Assembly: GCA_025266875.1 (NCBI GenBank)
Contig: JALLLT010000012.1
Location: 248,001-312,000, forward strand
DNA: 64,000 nucleotides
Reading direction: 5' to 3'
Source: Fennellomyces sp. T-0311
Lineage: Eukaryota > Mucoromycota > Mucoromycetes > Mucorales > Lichtheimiaceae
Shown: piece after piece, positions 12,401-28,851 of the stretch
Position numbering within the stretch: the stretch's first letter is position 1
Layout of the letters: every line of letters starts with the position of its first letter
Notes under the pieces: generated by a model
Seen by the model: only the letters and a program-made list of their open reading frames with translations
What the model was told of the DNA's origin: nothing
Databases searched by the model: none
Position numbers and translations under genes: made by a program

Positions 12401-14411
12401 AACGCAAAGTAATATGTGCATGTTTGCTTACCAACTTTTTTTTGACACCTGTTTCATGTTTCTTTGTTGCTTGCAGCAGTAGCTCATGGAACCTCTTGCG
12501 TACCCTCAAGCGGAACCAGTCTTCGTTGAATTTGAAAAAGACATCAGATGACGAGGTATGTTGTTAGCTTCTTTTTCTGTTTTCCATTTTATTTGCTTCA
12601 CATGGTCTCATTCTTTACCCAGATTTTGCGACAAGCTGGCCTTGATCCTATTAAAACAGGTACTTATTTCTACAGCATTTGAAACCAAATTCTCAAAAGT
12701 ATGTAGGTTCTCGGATTGAAAAAAGTACCAACACAAAAGCAGGCCACGGTGACCAGAGTGTGCTGCATGTATCCGAGAATGGCCGAGATGTGCTAGTCCT
12801 CGAAATGACTGCGGGTAAACTGCATGTGGTTGCTGGTACTGCCGAAAAGCTATTTCTAAAATTGGCTGATGAGACTGCGCAAGGTAATAATTACAAAAAA
12901 GTACTTGGGCTGAAGACTTAATATGATTATAGATCTTGACTATGTCGATACGTATATAATGAACCATACAGCATTTACCGCATCAACAGAGCTCTTAGAA
13001 AATTTGATGGCTCGATTCCATCTTGAAGCTCTTCCTGGTGAAACTGAGTACTTTAAAAAGTGGCAGCGATGTATACAAGTCAAGTGAGTTGATATTGTGA
13101 TACAGCCAGAAATATGTATACTGACAATTGGGAATAGAGTTCTTAATGTTATTTCCCGATGGGTCAAGCTTCAATATCAAGATTTCAAGAAGACACCCGT
13201 GTTGCAAACACGATTAGAAGCATTTCTCAACGGTGATATCAAACGAGCCGGATTTACGACTGAAGCCAACATGATAAAAGAAGCATTGGATCTGCAAATG
13301 GCACGTCATGCACGCCAACGGCATTCCCTGGTAGCACTTACTTCACATTCATTGGCATCCTTTGGCAGTAATAGCAATATTGCATATCAAGCAAGCTCAC
13401 CGCCGACACCTTCATCCCTTGGATCACCACAGTTTCAACGAAGGCCATCGACAACAGCAAACACGCCATACCTACTTTCTTTTGTGTCTACACCTCCAAG
13501 CTCACCCACGTCTATTTCCTCCCCACCCTCCTCACCATTATCATCACCGTTACTTTCACTCGAAGCTAGAGATATTGCTCGTTATCTGACATTGGCAGAT
13601 TTCTACGCACTAAAATGTATCACAAGCTACGACTATCTTAACGGCAATTGGCGGAAACAAAAGTGCCCAGATTCACTGGTGGACCATGGCTATATTGGCA
13701 TGATGACCAAACGTGCCAACATGGTAAAGCCTTTTATGAAATATTTATAGCATTTCTTCAAGTGCTAATTTTTTAATGGAAATGTAGTTAACCCATTGGA
13801 TACCGCATGAATTAATATCGATTCAGCAACTGAAACAGCGCCGCAACGCTCTGCGTAAATTGATTGAAGTCGCAAAACTGTGCCTTGAATGGAACAATTT
13901 TCACACGAGCATGGTCATTACTATGGGACTGATCAGTGCACCTGTCCAGAAACTCAAAGAAGTATGGGAATCCTTGCCAAGTCGCGACACAAACACCATG
14001 GCCACGCTGAAACGACATCTTGACGTGAGCAACAATATGGCTTACTATCGGCAGGCACTCGCAAAAAAAGCTAAAGCGCCAGCTGTACCATTTTTCCCGC
14101 TCGTTCTCAAAGATTTGACCTTTTATTCGGACGGCAATCGAACAGTTCATCAGCAAGGGTTGATCAACTTTGCGAAATTTCGATCGCTCACACAGTTTGT
14201 TCACCATATCATCAACTACACAAACGAGAACTATTGGTTTGCCGGCGACCTTGAACATTTGGCGTTTTTTTCTGAGCGACAACAAAATCAACAATCGAGT
14301 GCGGCTGGTCCGCTAGATCACGTAGCTGAAGCGATCGAGTATGGCCTTCGCGCAGTGGCAGACTGTTATAAGGACCCACATTGCGAAGATCACCTACTCA
14401 CGCAGTTATAA
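9498..14411 (+). CDS. Ras-family guanine-nucleotide exchange factor (RasGEF_N + RasGEF/Cdc25 domain)
   Basis: Thirteen exons join in frame to about 1,291 residues: 9498-9617, 9688-10113, 10233-10383, 10509-10584, 10643-10668, 10871-11325, 11441-12408, 12477-12555, 12623-12659, 12707-12883, 12933-13083, 13138-13723, 13788-14411. The N-terminal part is helical (LLFKFKLIDPSSHWN, then LWSTLESTVSAILMGTLS) and the middle is long, Ser/Pro-rich and probably disordered. A RasGEF_N module runs from about VLHVSENGRDVLVLEM to LQTRLEAFLNG. The catalytic RasGEF domain begins at LEARDIARYLTLADFYALK and includes RANMLTHWIPHELI, KLIEVAKLCLEWNNFHTSM, LKEVWESLP, PFFPLVLKDLTFY and INFAKFRSLTQFVH. These features match Cdc25/Ste6-type activators of Ras; I see no SH3 domain. 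The start codon at 9498 is inferred because exon 1 joins exon 2 in phase; the third exon is the least certain. The 10669-10870 intron has a GC donor. The gene converges tail-to-tail on the protease, with 75 bp between the stop codons. Confidence 0.88.
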
Positions 14412-14486
14412 TAAAGAGGAGTTACCATGTAGATACATTATTTTTTTGACATCAAGCTGTATAATAATACATATTTTTATTATTTA

Positions 14487-17400
14487 TTAAGAGCTGACGG
14501 ACATGGTGAATCCCTCAGTACCTGAAGGTACGGGTACCTCCTCATCCGCAAAGGGTGATGGAGTAGTTTCTGTAAAATGGGGTGCCGAGGAGTCATTGGC
14601 AAAACTCGTGGTGGCTGCAGGCGTGGATGTGACGGATACCAAAGGCGAATCATCGTCCATGTTCATATTGAGGGGAGGAGAGAGCCATTCATCCCAATCG
14701 GCTGGGTTCTTGCGATCGCCAAACACATGAAGTGCACGTACGCGAATGCGATAGGTACCGGTCTTAACATAGGCTGGTTGATTAAAGGTAGCCCAAGTCT
14801 GATACTGACCATCCCATTCGTAAGCATGGAAGGACATTGAACTGGATGTCATAGTGCGAGTGTTGCGAGGCATCCAAGCACGATTGAACTGACCCCGTTC
14901 ATCGAACGGCACGGTACCGATCACCTTTTCATCTTGTATCACCTGAAGTTCCACAAGAGGTGTGCCTGTCAACAAGCGTACTAAAATCGTTGGACGATGC
15001 TTTCGACTGTATGCAGTAGTCTCATTATTCTTGACGATCGAGCCGTCATAGCTGCCAATGCTTGGGAATGGATAATCACCATCGGAGGAGCGGTCAAGAA
15101 TAGGTAAGCTCGACATGTTGCCGATCATGCCGATATATGGTACCGACGCGGAGAGCGATTTGTCAGACGTTTCGATACCCAGATAACCACCATAAATAGC
15201 ATGCGAATTAGGATGGAATGACGAAGGTGGTTTCACGGTCACTTGAACATCGACCGATTTACCAGCTGCAACATCGATTAGCTGCTTATCAAAGGATATG
15301 GATGAAACAGAGTTATCCTGAACTGCAAAGCTGATAGGTTCAAGGGGCACCTTGTTGGACACGTTCTTAGTATCGTAGCCCGTGACCGTAAGTGCAGCAC
15401 CATGAACCAAGTTGAACGAAAGATCCTTGGTACCACGGTTTGTGATCGTGATTGTTTGTGTTTGCTCAAAGTGCTCAGTGTCGTTGAAACTGAGCTTGTA
15501 TGGTGATACGCTAAACTCTTTGAATCCTTGGATGGCACGTGTCACACTGAGTAAACCCGCACCTTGACGAATGGGCGAATCACCAAACTGTGGGAACTTC
15601 GTAATCGGCGAGCCAACTATAATCACTGTCAGTTTCGTTTTACTATGAACGTTTGCTCATGTACTCTTACCCGGACGAGCAAAGTTCATCAAGGCACCTT
15701 TAGCAATCGCGGGTTCCACCTTTTCTTTTACCGCATCCAAAAACAAGGCGATGGAACCAGCGACCAAAGGAGCCGACATGGATGTACCGGAAAGGATACC
15801 ATATCCACCACGGTAAAGAGGCATTGTTGAGAACACATCGCCACCGGTGGCGACAATCTCTGGCTTCAAAGCAAGCTCGTTTGTCGGGCCCAATGAGGAA
15901 AATCCTGCGATAGCGTTGGCAAGACCTTTTGGTGCCGCCAAAGCGACCATAGCGCTCGTGAACTGGCCCTTAACGTGCGGCGTATGCGTTCTGCTGCTAG
16001 TAATGTTGAGGATTGCCTCCGCAGCTACACGGTTGATGAAAGCTGAAGGCAACTTGGCGGTGTTCTGAATGCTGGTGATTGGTTGGACTGTCTCGGTAGT
16101 ATCCGTATAAATAAGTGCGATTGCCACACCGGCTTTGTATGCATTATCCAACTTTGTGGTCAGGTCGCATTTGTTGTCGTGATGGATCAACGTGATGGAG
16201 CCGTTGTAGTTTTTACCATCAAAATCCTTGCACGAATCGTTGAGAGAGGTGACAAGAGGCAAAGACACGTTCAAAGCGAGCGCCCTGTTGACGATCGTAC
16301 GATAAGCTATGAGAAATAGAGTTAGTGTTTGTACGTTTATGGTGTAAACAAACCAAACTTACGTATGTTGAGAGCATTGCTTTTGGTATCATTATCGTTC
16401 TTGTCATACACCGTCAGAATAAACCCAGGCAGTTGGGTGTTCATCGATGATCCGACTGCAACCACACCATCGGCTGTGGCCGGGGCTGCCGTCAGCATGA
16501 CGCCGCTTGTACCAATGTTACCACTAGCAACAACGACTAAAATAGCATTAGGCTAAATTTAGAGGAAGGTTACACTTTCTTTTTCACTTACCATGCACAC
16601 CGCGTGACACTAGCCTGTCAGCAACAACAGAGACGATATCCTCATGCCAACCACCATCTTGGCCAAAGGATAAGTTGATGATATCCATTTTAGCCTCGTA
16701 CGCCATTTCCATGGCTTTGATAAAGATATCCGTTGTAGCGATCTGCGACTTGCAACCAAACACTCTATTATAGTGCGTTTGTTTTTAGCTCGCTGATGCA
16801 GATTCTGGAACTGGCTTTACATACCTCCACATGCCTATCTTTGCTGCAGGAGCGACTCCAGTCCAGTTCTTTCATAAAATAACAATAGGTTAGTTGGACT
16901 CTTTTCTCGGTGGGCAGGAATGACTTACGAAACGACTATCCGTTGCACCAATTAATCCTAAACGGCAAAAGCATGTTAGTCTATATGACGTAAGTTCAAG
17001 TAGAAAAAAAAGATTATCTTACCGGTAACAAAAGTACCATGACCGGTGGCACCAACTTAAAAAAAAAGATTGTCAGTCAACATTATTTACCATGACAACA
17101 AAGGGAATAAAGTTGAATGATACTTACCGGAAGCAGGAGGGCAGTTATCCAAAGGATCATTATCTTCGTGGATCGAGGCTAGAGTTCCATCGTAGTCGTC
17201 ACCAACCAGATCGTGACCGAACTCTATTTTGCATCCAGAACCGAAGCATCCGCCCAATGCTGGGTGGCGATAATCAACACCTAATAATGTAATTCATGTT
17301 TGTATTTCGAGCAAAAATGCCCCTTATCGATCAACCAATTCATTATTTACCAGAGTCAATGATGCCAATGCGTATATTGGAGCCATTGACACCCAACTGA

Positions 17401-17868
17401 TGATTGGACTCACGGTAACTTTGCGTGAGCGCTGGGACTTGTTCCTAATGAATGTAATAAAAGGGAATAAGGCGCAACTTATTGGAATCTTTTTTTCATT
17501 CAGGTAAAGAGCTATAAACAATGACGTACGCGCGAATAAGGCTGCAGAGTGATGGCTTGGTCTGCAGATGGTTCTTGTCTAGCGTCAAAAAGAGCCGTGG
17601 GGCGTGTCTGATGGGAAATAGCCCAGATGTTGACGACGTCTGGGTGTGCAAGGGCAGCTTTGGCGGAAACAGAATCCGTGAATTCGACCGAGGCGCCATA
17701 CAGCAGGTCGGAATCGTAGGTGTAGCGCACTTGGCGAATGGCATGCTGGAAGAATGACGACTTATCTGGCGATCGGGCAAGCTCGACAATGTAGCCATTG
17801 TCGACTCGCTCACCGTGAACACACCATGCCAATGATAGGAGGGACAAGAGTATACTCGAATACCGCAT
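14487..17868 (-). CDS. Secreted subtilisin-like serine protease (S8A) with PA domain and Fn3-like C-terminal domain
   Basis: About ten introns are spliced out of this leftward gene. The start ATG at 17868 gives a clean signal peptide (MRYSSILLSLLSLAWCVHG). An inhibitor-type propeptide follows (GYIVELAR, then ASVEFTDSVSAKAALAHPDV). The catalytic triad is present: Asp in IRIGIIDSGVDYRHPALGG, His in TGHGTFVTG and Ser in ILSGTSMSAPLVAG; the oxyanion Asn lies in VVVASGNIGT. A protease-associated insert (LTTKLDNAYKAGVAIALIYTD) separates His and Ser, as in minor extracellular protease/C5a-peptidase-like subtilases. The part after the Ser resembles the Fn3-like domain of that group (FSVSPYKLSFNDT), followed by a Ser/Thr/Pro-rich tail. 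It probably degrades extracellular protein for nutrition. All three catalytic residues are retained, so the enzyme is likely active. A TATA-like box lies near 18068-18077. Confidence 0.92.
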
Positions 17869-19901
17869 TACTCTATATAGCTCCCCCTTATTTATATGAT
17901 TAAGGGCTGTGCGAAAAAGAGAGAGAAAAAGGGAAGGGAGAAAGGAAAGTAATGGGACGGAAAAGAGAAGAAGGGAGACGGATTGGAGGTTGTCAACAAA
18001 GGAAAAAGAAACGCGGACACAATAAATTACACACAAAGCGGAACAGTAAAGGAACACATGTAGTGGCTATATATAGGAACATGAGAGCATTGCGAGCTGC
18101 CAACCACGGTTGGTATGGTCGCAAAATTTCATTTTGCAGATGGAGATCGGAGAAGGCACCGCACACATCCGCTCGTCATACGTACTCGATTCTGTAAATA
18201 CTTTTGTGCTTCCAGCTTATGAGCCTAAATTTTAGCAGCCAAGCACTTCAGTGACCATCGATGGTTTTGCTTTGCGTTGGTGTTTCGGAAACGAACCTTT
18301 GGAAGGAATTGAAAATGAACTATATCATCTATAGAACAGAAGTCCTAAATCAGCCTACGTTAGCAAGATGCTTCATATAGACGTCTCTTTGCTTTATTTA
18401 GTGCTCAGAAGGCTATACATACAAAATCTTCTGTAATTATCCAATGCTACCTAGCCCCCCAACCCCCCATGACTGCTTTTTTTACATGTCGTGCAAGCAG
18501 GGTCGTGAATGACATGCGCGTCATACCGCGTAGTTTGTATATAGCGTACCAAGAGCCCCTAGCTGTTCATTACCTATTGTAAGACCACGTTTTTTTTTTT
18601 GCTCAACGTAGCTTAATATAGTAAACTTGGAGTAATTTCCTCGCCCAAAAAGTAATTGCCTGTAGTTGACACTCTAAAAAGTCCTGGACAACATTACGTG
18701 GTTGTAGCAGGAATTTGTAAGGAAATATGAAGTTGAGACGTGAAGATTGATTCGCAATGAAGAAAGATAAAAAGGCGAGTTATTCACCAAAAATGATAAA
18801 CTTCTTTGGCTTAGCAAATCAAAGGGTAAGGTTAGATAGTTTGCATTGCAGTTAACTGATATATTTCGATTGATACCTAAAGGGCATTTATATGTTTTCT
18901 CCGATATAACTTCGGGGGAGGGGGTCTCACTGTGTATGGATATTATAACAAGTCGGCCGGGTACACAATGTAATAGAATATATAGTGTAGTTTGTGTTCA
19001 ATATACTCTTCCTAGTATCCTTTACTTACGTACTAATGTGTATTTATAAATAATGCAAAATTTAGCCGTTTCCATCGACCAGCAAGCGCACGTATTAAAT
19101 CTTTTGAACCAGATTCCTACCATGAACAAAGTAAGCGATCTTCGATTATCGATAGTTATTACGAACTTTACTACGACAAAACAGATATTCTAGTGATCTT
19201 TGAGATGACTACTAAACCATGTCAGTACAACAAATCTTTGTTGCATGAGAACAAGCTACTTGTCACGTAGCAGAATGTGCTTTGTCATGACATTAGTTCA
19301 CAGTAGCAGCTTCGGGAATATTCCATAGCAGCTTGATATTGCAACAGCTGTGGCAGTAGAAGCTTGCTGCAGTAAGCGAGACTACTATGTATATACTCTC
19401 AATGGCATATCTTCTGCTTCCATGGTGAAAGTCACCGTATGACACACATGGACAATAACGAATAGTAATCATAGCACACTTCTTTTATTTCATTGAGAGC
19501 TCACAAATCAGCTAACCTCCTCATTACATCAGACTTTGTCTCGCAAATGAATAGCTGATCTGTGCAAATTAATGTGTCTACGCGTCGTTAAAGCTTTTAT
19601 GTGCCAAGCTCTACTGACTTATATTTGATCATGACATGCCAACTAGTGTCTTTAATGGAATGTCATCGCTGGTTGCCTAGCTAATATTCATTCTGGTTTT
19701 GTTTCTCAGGGTACTCAATATTACTGGTGCCATAAGATTTTATATCACGTCGTCCTATGACATCCCATTAACCAGCGAGTGCAGTATGTCTCAGACCCGA
19801 CGTTGAAGCGATAAAATTGGTTCTCAGCATTTTTGCGGTCGTTTCGCTTCGTTCGCATTCAACAATCGCAAAAAAAGCAAGAAACGTAGTTAAACTAGAG
19901 C
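17869..19901. other. Intergenic, 2.0 kb, no gene seen
   Basis: This is the divergent upstream region of the protease (left) and PRP5 (right). It contains a candidate TATA box for the protease, polypyrimidine/purine runs at 17910-18010, a T12 tract near 18590 and short unconvincing frames such as 18846-19049. I see no RNA gene or repeat. Confidence 0.55.
18068..18077 (-). promoter_or_regulatory. Candidate TATA box of the subtilase gene
   Basis: On the minus strand CTATATATAG lies about 190 bp upstream of the protease ATG. It is the best TATA match that leaves room for a 5' leader. A second TATATAG at 17872-17878 sits too close to the ATG to serve. Confidence 0.35.
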
Positions 19902-23839
<3,938 letters not shown>

Positions 23840-24180
23840 AAAAAGGCAAAGCATACGTGTACAGTTATCTGCACAAAGGTTCATTAGTAAAATAATCTAT
23901 TTCCTTTCAACCATCCTATTTAGCCCAATGCAAAACAACGTTAAAGTTGGCAGGAGAAAAACCGCTATCGGGCATCACCACCAAACGAGTAAGGCATGCA
24001 CTGATCGATAGGAAAGGAATGAGCTCTATACTGCACTATAATTCGAGACAGCACGTAATAGCAGATTCTCTGATGATGCAAATCTCGATAGTTTACTGTG
24101 CAGAAAATGGAAGCAGCGATGTTATTTTTGGAAGAATGGGTGTATAGGTAGGATAGGATGATGTACAAACACTACGCAAA
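23840..24180. other. Convergent 3' intergenic region
   Basis: This 341-bp spacer lies between the PRP5 stop and the stop of the ASXH gene on the other strand. It must hold both 3' ends; AATAAT-like A/T motifs are present but no single polyadenylation signal stands out. No gene is seen. Confidence 0.6.
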
Positions 24181-25893
24181 TCATCCGTTAGTTTCGCCAA
24201 ATCCGTCTTTGCGAATGTCAAATAAGCGCCCCAGATCTTTCCCTCCTCGCAGCAGACGGATGCTTTTGAAAGCGTTGCCGTTCGGTCGCTTGTCCTTGCT
24301 CACTTTGCCGTGCTGGTCCAGTATCTTGGTCTCGAGCGCCGTGGGTGTCTCAAAGTCCTCGAATATCTCATTGTCTAGCTCAATTGATATGCCCGTGGAG
24401 CCATTAGCTTTGACGACCTGATTGTGTGTGCGCAAAAGATCAGAAAAAGCTCTTACAAACAAACCCCATCAGCTACCCCTGCATGGGACTTACTGTCATT
24501 GATTTCGACACTACGACCTTACATGCGCTGAAATTTCGTTTGTATACAATGACGTCGCGCTCCCTTATCAAGCCCTTTCGACACATGTCTTTAAGCGTGA
24601 TGTTCTTTGAATCCCTAATAAGAGCATTTAGTAATGCGCTCGTCCGATTTAAAAAGGCTGAAGCTAAAAGGTCCTTGACGCTACCCTGCAACATTATGCA
24701 TCTTGTCTCTATCGTTCAGCTCTCCCCAGTATGTCTCGAAGGCTTCGTCCTACAATACACACAGGTGCAATTCGGTTACTACGGATCTGAATAGGCGCAG
24801 CTTGCTACGAAGCGCATTGCTACGCTGTGTCATGCCTTGAAACTGTCATTGATAGACTCGGGTGCAAGATTGCTATGAGTCTGCATGGCTGTGGTGTTCT
24901 CGTCTGCGTAAGTGCTGAGATCCCCGGCGGCAAGCATGGTCTGCCAGTCGTCCAGTGCGTTCCAGAAGATAGGGTTCTGCTCTTTGGAGAAGAAGGCCTC
25001 TGTGATTCTGCTCTCGTTGGTGTCGACGGTCGGCAACAGCCGTGCGAGCTCGTCCTGCTCGCCTGAAGACAGAAGTTGAAAGGCCGAAAATTCGAAAATG
25101 GACTGACCGACTGACCATCAGCATACACAACCAGATACACTCTCACACCACACACACACGTTGTTCTTCTTCTCTTCTCTCTCTTTTCCTATTTTAAGGG
25201 TTGCCACGCAAAAGCCTTACCTCAAGTGGTATGTTAGCAAGCGGGCTGTTTGGATCGCTGCACAGGTACTCGACGGACCACGGGTCGTATCTGAACTTTT
25301 TGTACGGCTGCTCAATGGCCACATTGTCCTGTGAAGAAGGATCGAGAGCTGCGGGGTCGGGTGAGCGGATCATGAGCTGGCTTGTCTCAAGCGCCATGTC
25401 TTCTTCTGTCTGAGTTCCGGGACTGTCGCTCTTCACATGCGGCGGCATAAACACATTTTCAGACGCAGGATCAAAGATCGTCATGTTGGCATCAAACACG
25501 CGCTAATGAGAAAAAAGAAAGTTTTTGGCAAAAGGTCCAAGGAGAGAGAGAGAGAAGTAAAGAAAAAAAAGAATGGTGCAAACCTACAAACAGAGGCGCA
25601 TTAAACTGTACAACTGATCACGAGATCGCATCTTTTGCTCTCCCCCACCCCCAAAAAAACCACGCTTGTTCTTTTTGGGTGGATCCATTCTTTGCATGTA
25701 CGTCGCTCGCCTCTGCCATGCTCGTTTTCTGTATGGAGCCGTAGAACCTCGCCCTGTTGTCCTGCCAATTAGGTTCAGGAGGGCGCAAGTCCGCCGTGGA
25801 TCTTCCTGGCTGGCTGCGTTGTGTCGGTCCGTTGCCTCCTATTGCGTCCAGGTTAGTGATAGTGGGATCATGCAAAGCTACATCGATAGTCAT
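24181..25893 (-). CDS. ASX-homology (ASXH/DEUBAD-like) domain protein, candidate PR-DUB-type chromatin subunit
   Basis: The ATG at 25893 opens a Pro/Asn-rich exon, then an exon ending at 25221 encodes an acidic linker. The next exons encode the ASXH-like core: DELARLLPTVDTNESRITEAFF, then NPIFWNALDDWQTMLAAGDL and DEAFETYWGELNDRDKMHNVAG. The remainder reads NITLKDMCRKGLIRERDVIVYKRNF, VVKANGSTGISIELDNEIFEDFETPTALETKIL and FKSIRLLRGGKDLGRLFDIRKDGF. This order matches fungal ASX/DEUBAD proteins as I remember them, but I could not search. In animals, Asx activates the BAP1/Calypso deubiquitinase on H2A; that role here is inference. The 70-nt intron 24684-24615 (TACTAA branch site) removes an apparent frameshift. 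The intron before DEAFETYW uses a GC donor (AAG/GCATGA). The link between the first and second exon is the least certain part. Confidence 0.65.
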
Positions 25894-26249
25894 TGAGGCA
25901 CGAGCTCAGAGTGCCGTTGCCAGCCAACCGTTTCTGTTGCTTCCCATCTGGCTGCTAGGCAACCACTGAGCACACACGCCACCACGGCCCCGTTCGTCTT
26001 GTTGACAGCATGCAGGTCAACCAGTAATGTAAGCCGCCTTGCACCCGCGCCATCCCTTCGTGGCCGATATTAAGAACCTTGAAAGGACCTTATTTTACTC
26101 GCAGCCGGCAGCAATCGTTGCTTTATCAATTGAGAAAAACAAAAAAGAATTCTATTAAACAGTGCCTGAATCGATTAGGCCCGTCGGAACCCAGTGCGAT
26201 ACAACAAATCCGATTTGGGTCAACTTCTGCGCTTTCCTGTTCCAGGCCA
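25894..26249. other. Divergent promoter region
   Basis: About 350 bp separate the start of the ASXH gene (leftward) from the chosen permease ATG (rightward). An in-frame upstream ATG at 26079 would add 57 residues to the permease, so part of this stretch may be coding. No clear TATA box is seen. Confidence 0.5.
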
Positions 26250-28351
26250 ATGACAGTGTCGTCCCCTGAACGCAATCAAGCTTACGAACTCGATACAGCA
26301 TTTTCATTGAACCATGATGAACAGCTGACAGACGATGAGGTGTTGTCATTGTTGTCAGACAACGATGGCCAGCAGCAGCTGCTTCCTTCGGCCCATCATG
26401 GCAATCAATCAAGCGCATCAGTATTTTCTTTCGAATCTATTCCCATGATCCCTCTTACTGAGACTCAGGTGCGAGGCCCCGAGCTTCAGAAGAAAGTGAC
26501 ATTCGCCAACGGGCTTGGATTGGTTATTGGAGCAATGATCGGGAGTGGACTTTTCAGTTCTCCAGGTAAAAGGGTAATACTCTGCTTTTACGGATTTTCT
26601 TTTTATTCCTTGCTGGGCGTCATCTCCTTTATACATCCAAGAACTCTATTTGAATAACCAGGTCCATTGTTGTTTATGTAGGCCCCGTATTAGAAGCAGC
26701 AGGTGCACCTGGAACAGCACTTGTCATATGGTTTGTGTCCGGCCTGCTTGCGCTATGTGGCGCATTATGTTATGCAGAACTCGGCACAATGCTTCCAATG
26801 AACGGTGGCGAGTCGGTCTACCTGTATCGAGCATTCGGTAGTCTCGTCTCGTTCACCTTTGAGTTTGTGAGCATCGTCGTGCAAAAGGTAATATATGGTC
26901 CCTGGGTAGTATGGTAGTGGATGACAAGCGTACTAAATTTACTTTCTGTGTGTCACCTAGCCTGGCGGTTTAGCAATTGTGTGTACCGTCTTTGGCGAAT
27001 ACGTGTCCCGGATAGCATTCCACACTTATTTCTTCAACATACCACATGACTCTGATGAAGCCGTCGAACTTGCCGATTCTGTGATTCCAGGATATCTTCC
27101 AAAACTCCTGGCTGTATCCAGCCTCTGGCTCGTCAGTTTAATTAATGCAGTTTCGACCCGGGCAGGCATTCGTGTTCAGGACCTGTTAACAGTACTCAAG
27201 GTGTTGTCTGCCGTTGTTATTTCTGTAACGGGTGTGGTCATGCTTGCCAAAGGTACAGTAGTCGGCAACAGCTTCCAGGGTGATCCTTTTGCCGGATTCG
27301 ACAAGCTCGCCTTCGGTCAATACGCATTAGCATTCTATTCTGGTAAATGACCAATGCTTTTGGATAATTAACTTGCTAACTTTGCCAAGGCTTATGGGCT
27401 TATGATGGATGGAACAACTTGAATTATGTCTCAGGAGAAATGAAGCAACCCCATCGTGACCTGCCTCGGGTGATCATATTTGGTTTGCCAATTGTGATCG
27501 TATGCTATCTGTTGGCAAACGTGGCATACCTCGCAGTGCTTCGCCCTGAAGTTGTTATGCACACCAACACTGTCGCTATGGATTTTGGTAAAAAGATTTT
27601 TGGTCCTGCGGGAGGCATCTTATTAGCTGTTTGTGTTGCGCTGAGCTGCTTTGGTGTAAGTAGACAACTGCTCTCCTTCAAACGTCAGTTCTAACTATGT
27701 TTGTGCAAATAGACGGCAAATGCTAGTGTTTTTACTGGAGCACGGATTATTTACGTTTCCGCCAAACAAGGACATATACCCAGCATTTTCGGGAAGCTAA
27801 CCACAAACAGACAAACTCCATTGACCGCCATTGTGCTACAAGGCGTTTTGACAAGTATCATGATAATTATTGGATCATTCCGAGCCCTGGTCAATTTCTA
27901 TTCAATATGTGCATGGATGTAAGTCCTTTTAATTAAATCAGTAATGGATACGCATAATCTAACGCACTACAGCTTCTATTTTCTTGCAGTACTCTCGCTG
28001 CTTGTGTTTCGATATACCGAACCTGAACTCAAGAGGCCTTACCGTGTATGGCTAACGACGCCCATCCTATTTTGCATCGTTGCACTCTTTCTGTGTGTCA
28101 CGCCGTTCATGGAAGCACCATATGAAAGTCTCGCCTCGTTGGCGTTTGTCTTATTGGCAATTCCTATATGGCTGGTCCAAGTTAAATTCAAGGAACCATT
28201 GGGCAAGGCTTGGAATAGTAAGTGTGCATGTACCTATTTTCTCCCTGTGCATATATGTAACCTAACCACCCACGTTCCAGCATTGGTTGATCGTGTACGA
28301 GGAAGGCGGCACCAAGGATATCAAGGGATGAACATGACAGAGACAGACTAA
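26250..28351 (+). CDS. L-type (LAT-like) amino acid permease, APC superfamily
   Basis: Seven exons (26250-26565, 26682-26887, 26961-27342, 27390-27655, 27713-27918, 27973-28217, 28281-28351) give about 563 residues. An acidic cytoplasmic N terminus of about 85 residues (SLNHDEQLTDDEVLSLLSD) precedes a 12-helix transporter core. The APC signature GLVIGAMIGSGLFSSPGPVLE lies in TM1 and forms the unwound substrate site. Other family segments are CYAELGTMLPMNGGESVYLY (TM3), FYSGLWAYDGWNNLNYVSGE (TM6, with the helix-breaking Gly/Asp) and ELKRPYRVW before the last helices. These resemble LAT-type and Mup1-like permeases that import neutral amino acids such as methionine. Substrate specificity cannot be read directly. 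I chose the ATG at 26250 because residues from the upstream ATG at 26079 look like leader sequence, but either is possible. Confidence 0.9.
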
Positions 28352-28851
28352 AAAGTTCAAGTGTTGTAATCCATAGATTTTATATAGTTTTCTTGTCTTT
28401 CATGGTAACGTGCTTATGGGGTACGTTTCACTTTACGTTGTAGATAAATTATAATAATCGCACAGAACGCGAGTTTTGACTTTCGGCAAAAAAAGGCCTG
28501 TCAGTGGGGTTGTCGCAGGGATGAATACAATGAAGAAGGTGCGGCTTGTGTATAGGACAGTAGTATAGCCGATCAAATTAAAGTGAAAATAGGGAACAGG
28601 GGAGGGGAAAGTTAACCTATGCGTTCAGATCCGTGCTGTGACACAGCTGATCAAAAGCCGGGGCTCTTTCATTTTTTGAGTTCATTGTTCTGAGGTCTAT
28701 GCTGAGCATCAATTGAACAGGCGATCAATCCATCGCCTATGTAAACAAGGAGTGTCCAGGGGAATATATGTATTTTTCTCTCGTCAAGCTACTTTTGGGA
28801 AAAAGGAGACCCAACTCTCTTTCGCTTGCAACCAGCGACTTTATCCTATAA
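28352..28851. other. Intergenic, 0.5 kb
   Basis: This is the 3' flank of the permease and the 5' flank of the ankyrin gene, both rightward. No coding frame or repeat is convincing. Confidence 0.6.

Noticed and set aside
17872..17878. TATA-like motif next to the protease ATG
   Set aside because: It lies only a few bases upstream of the ATG and leaves no room for a transcript leader.
24615..24684. Apparent frameshift in the ASXH gene (NVAGSVKDL read-through)
   Set aside because: A 70-nt GT-AG intron with a TACTAA branch site joins NVAG to DSKNITLKDM in frame, so no frameshift is needed.
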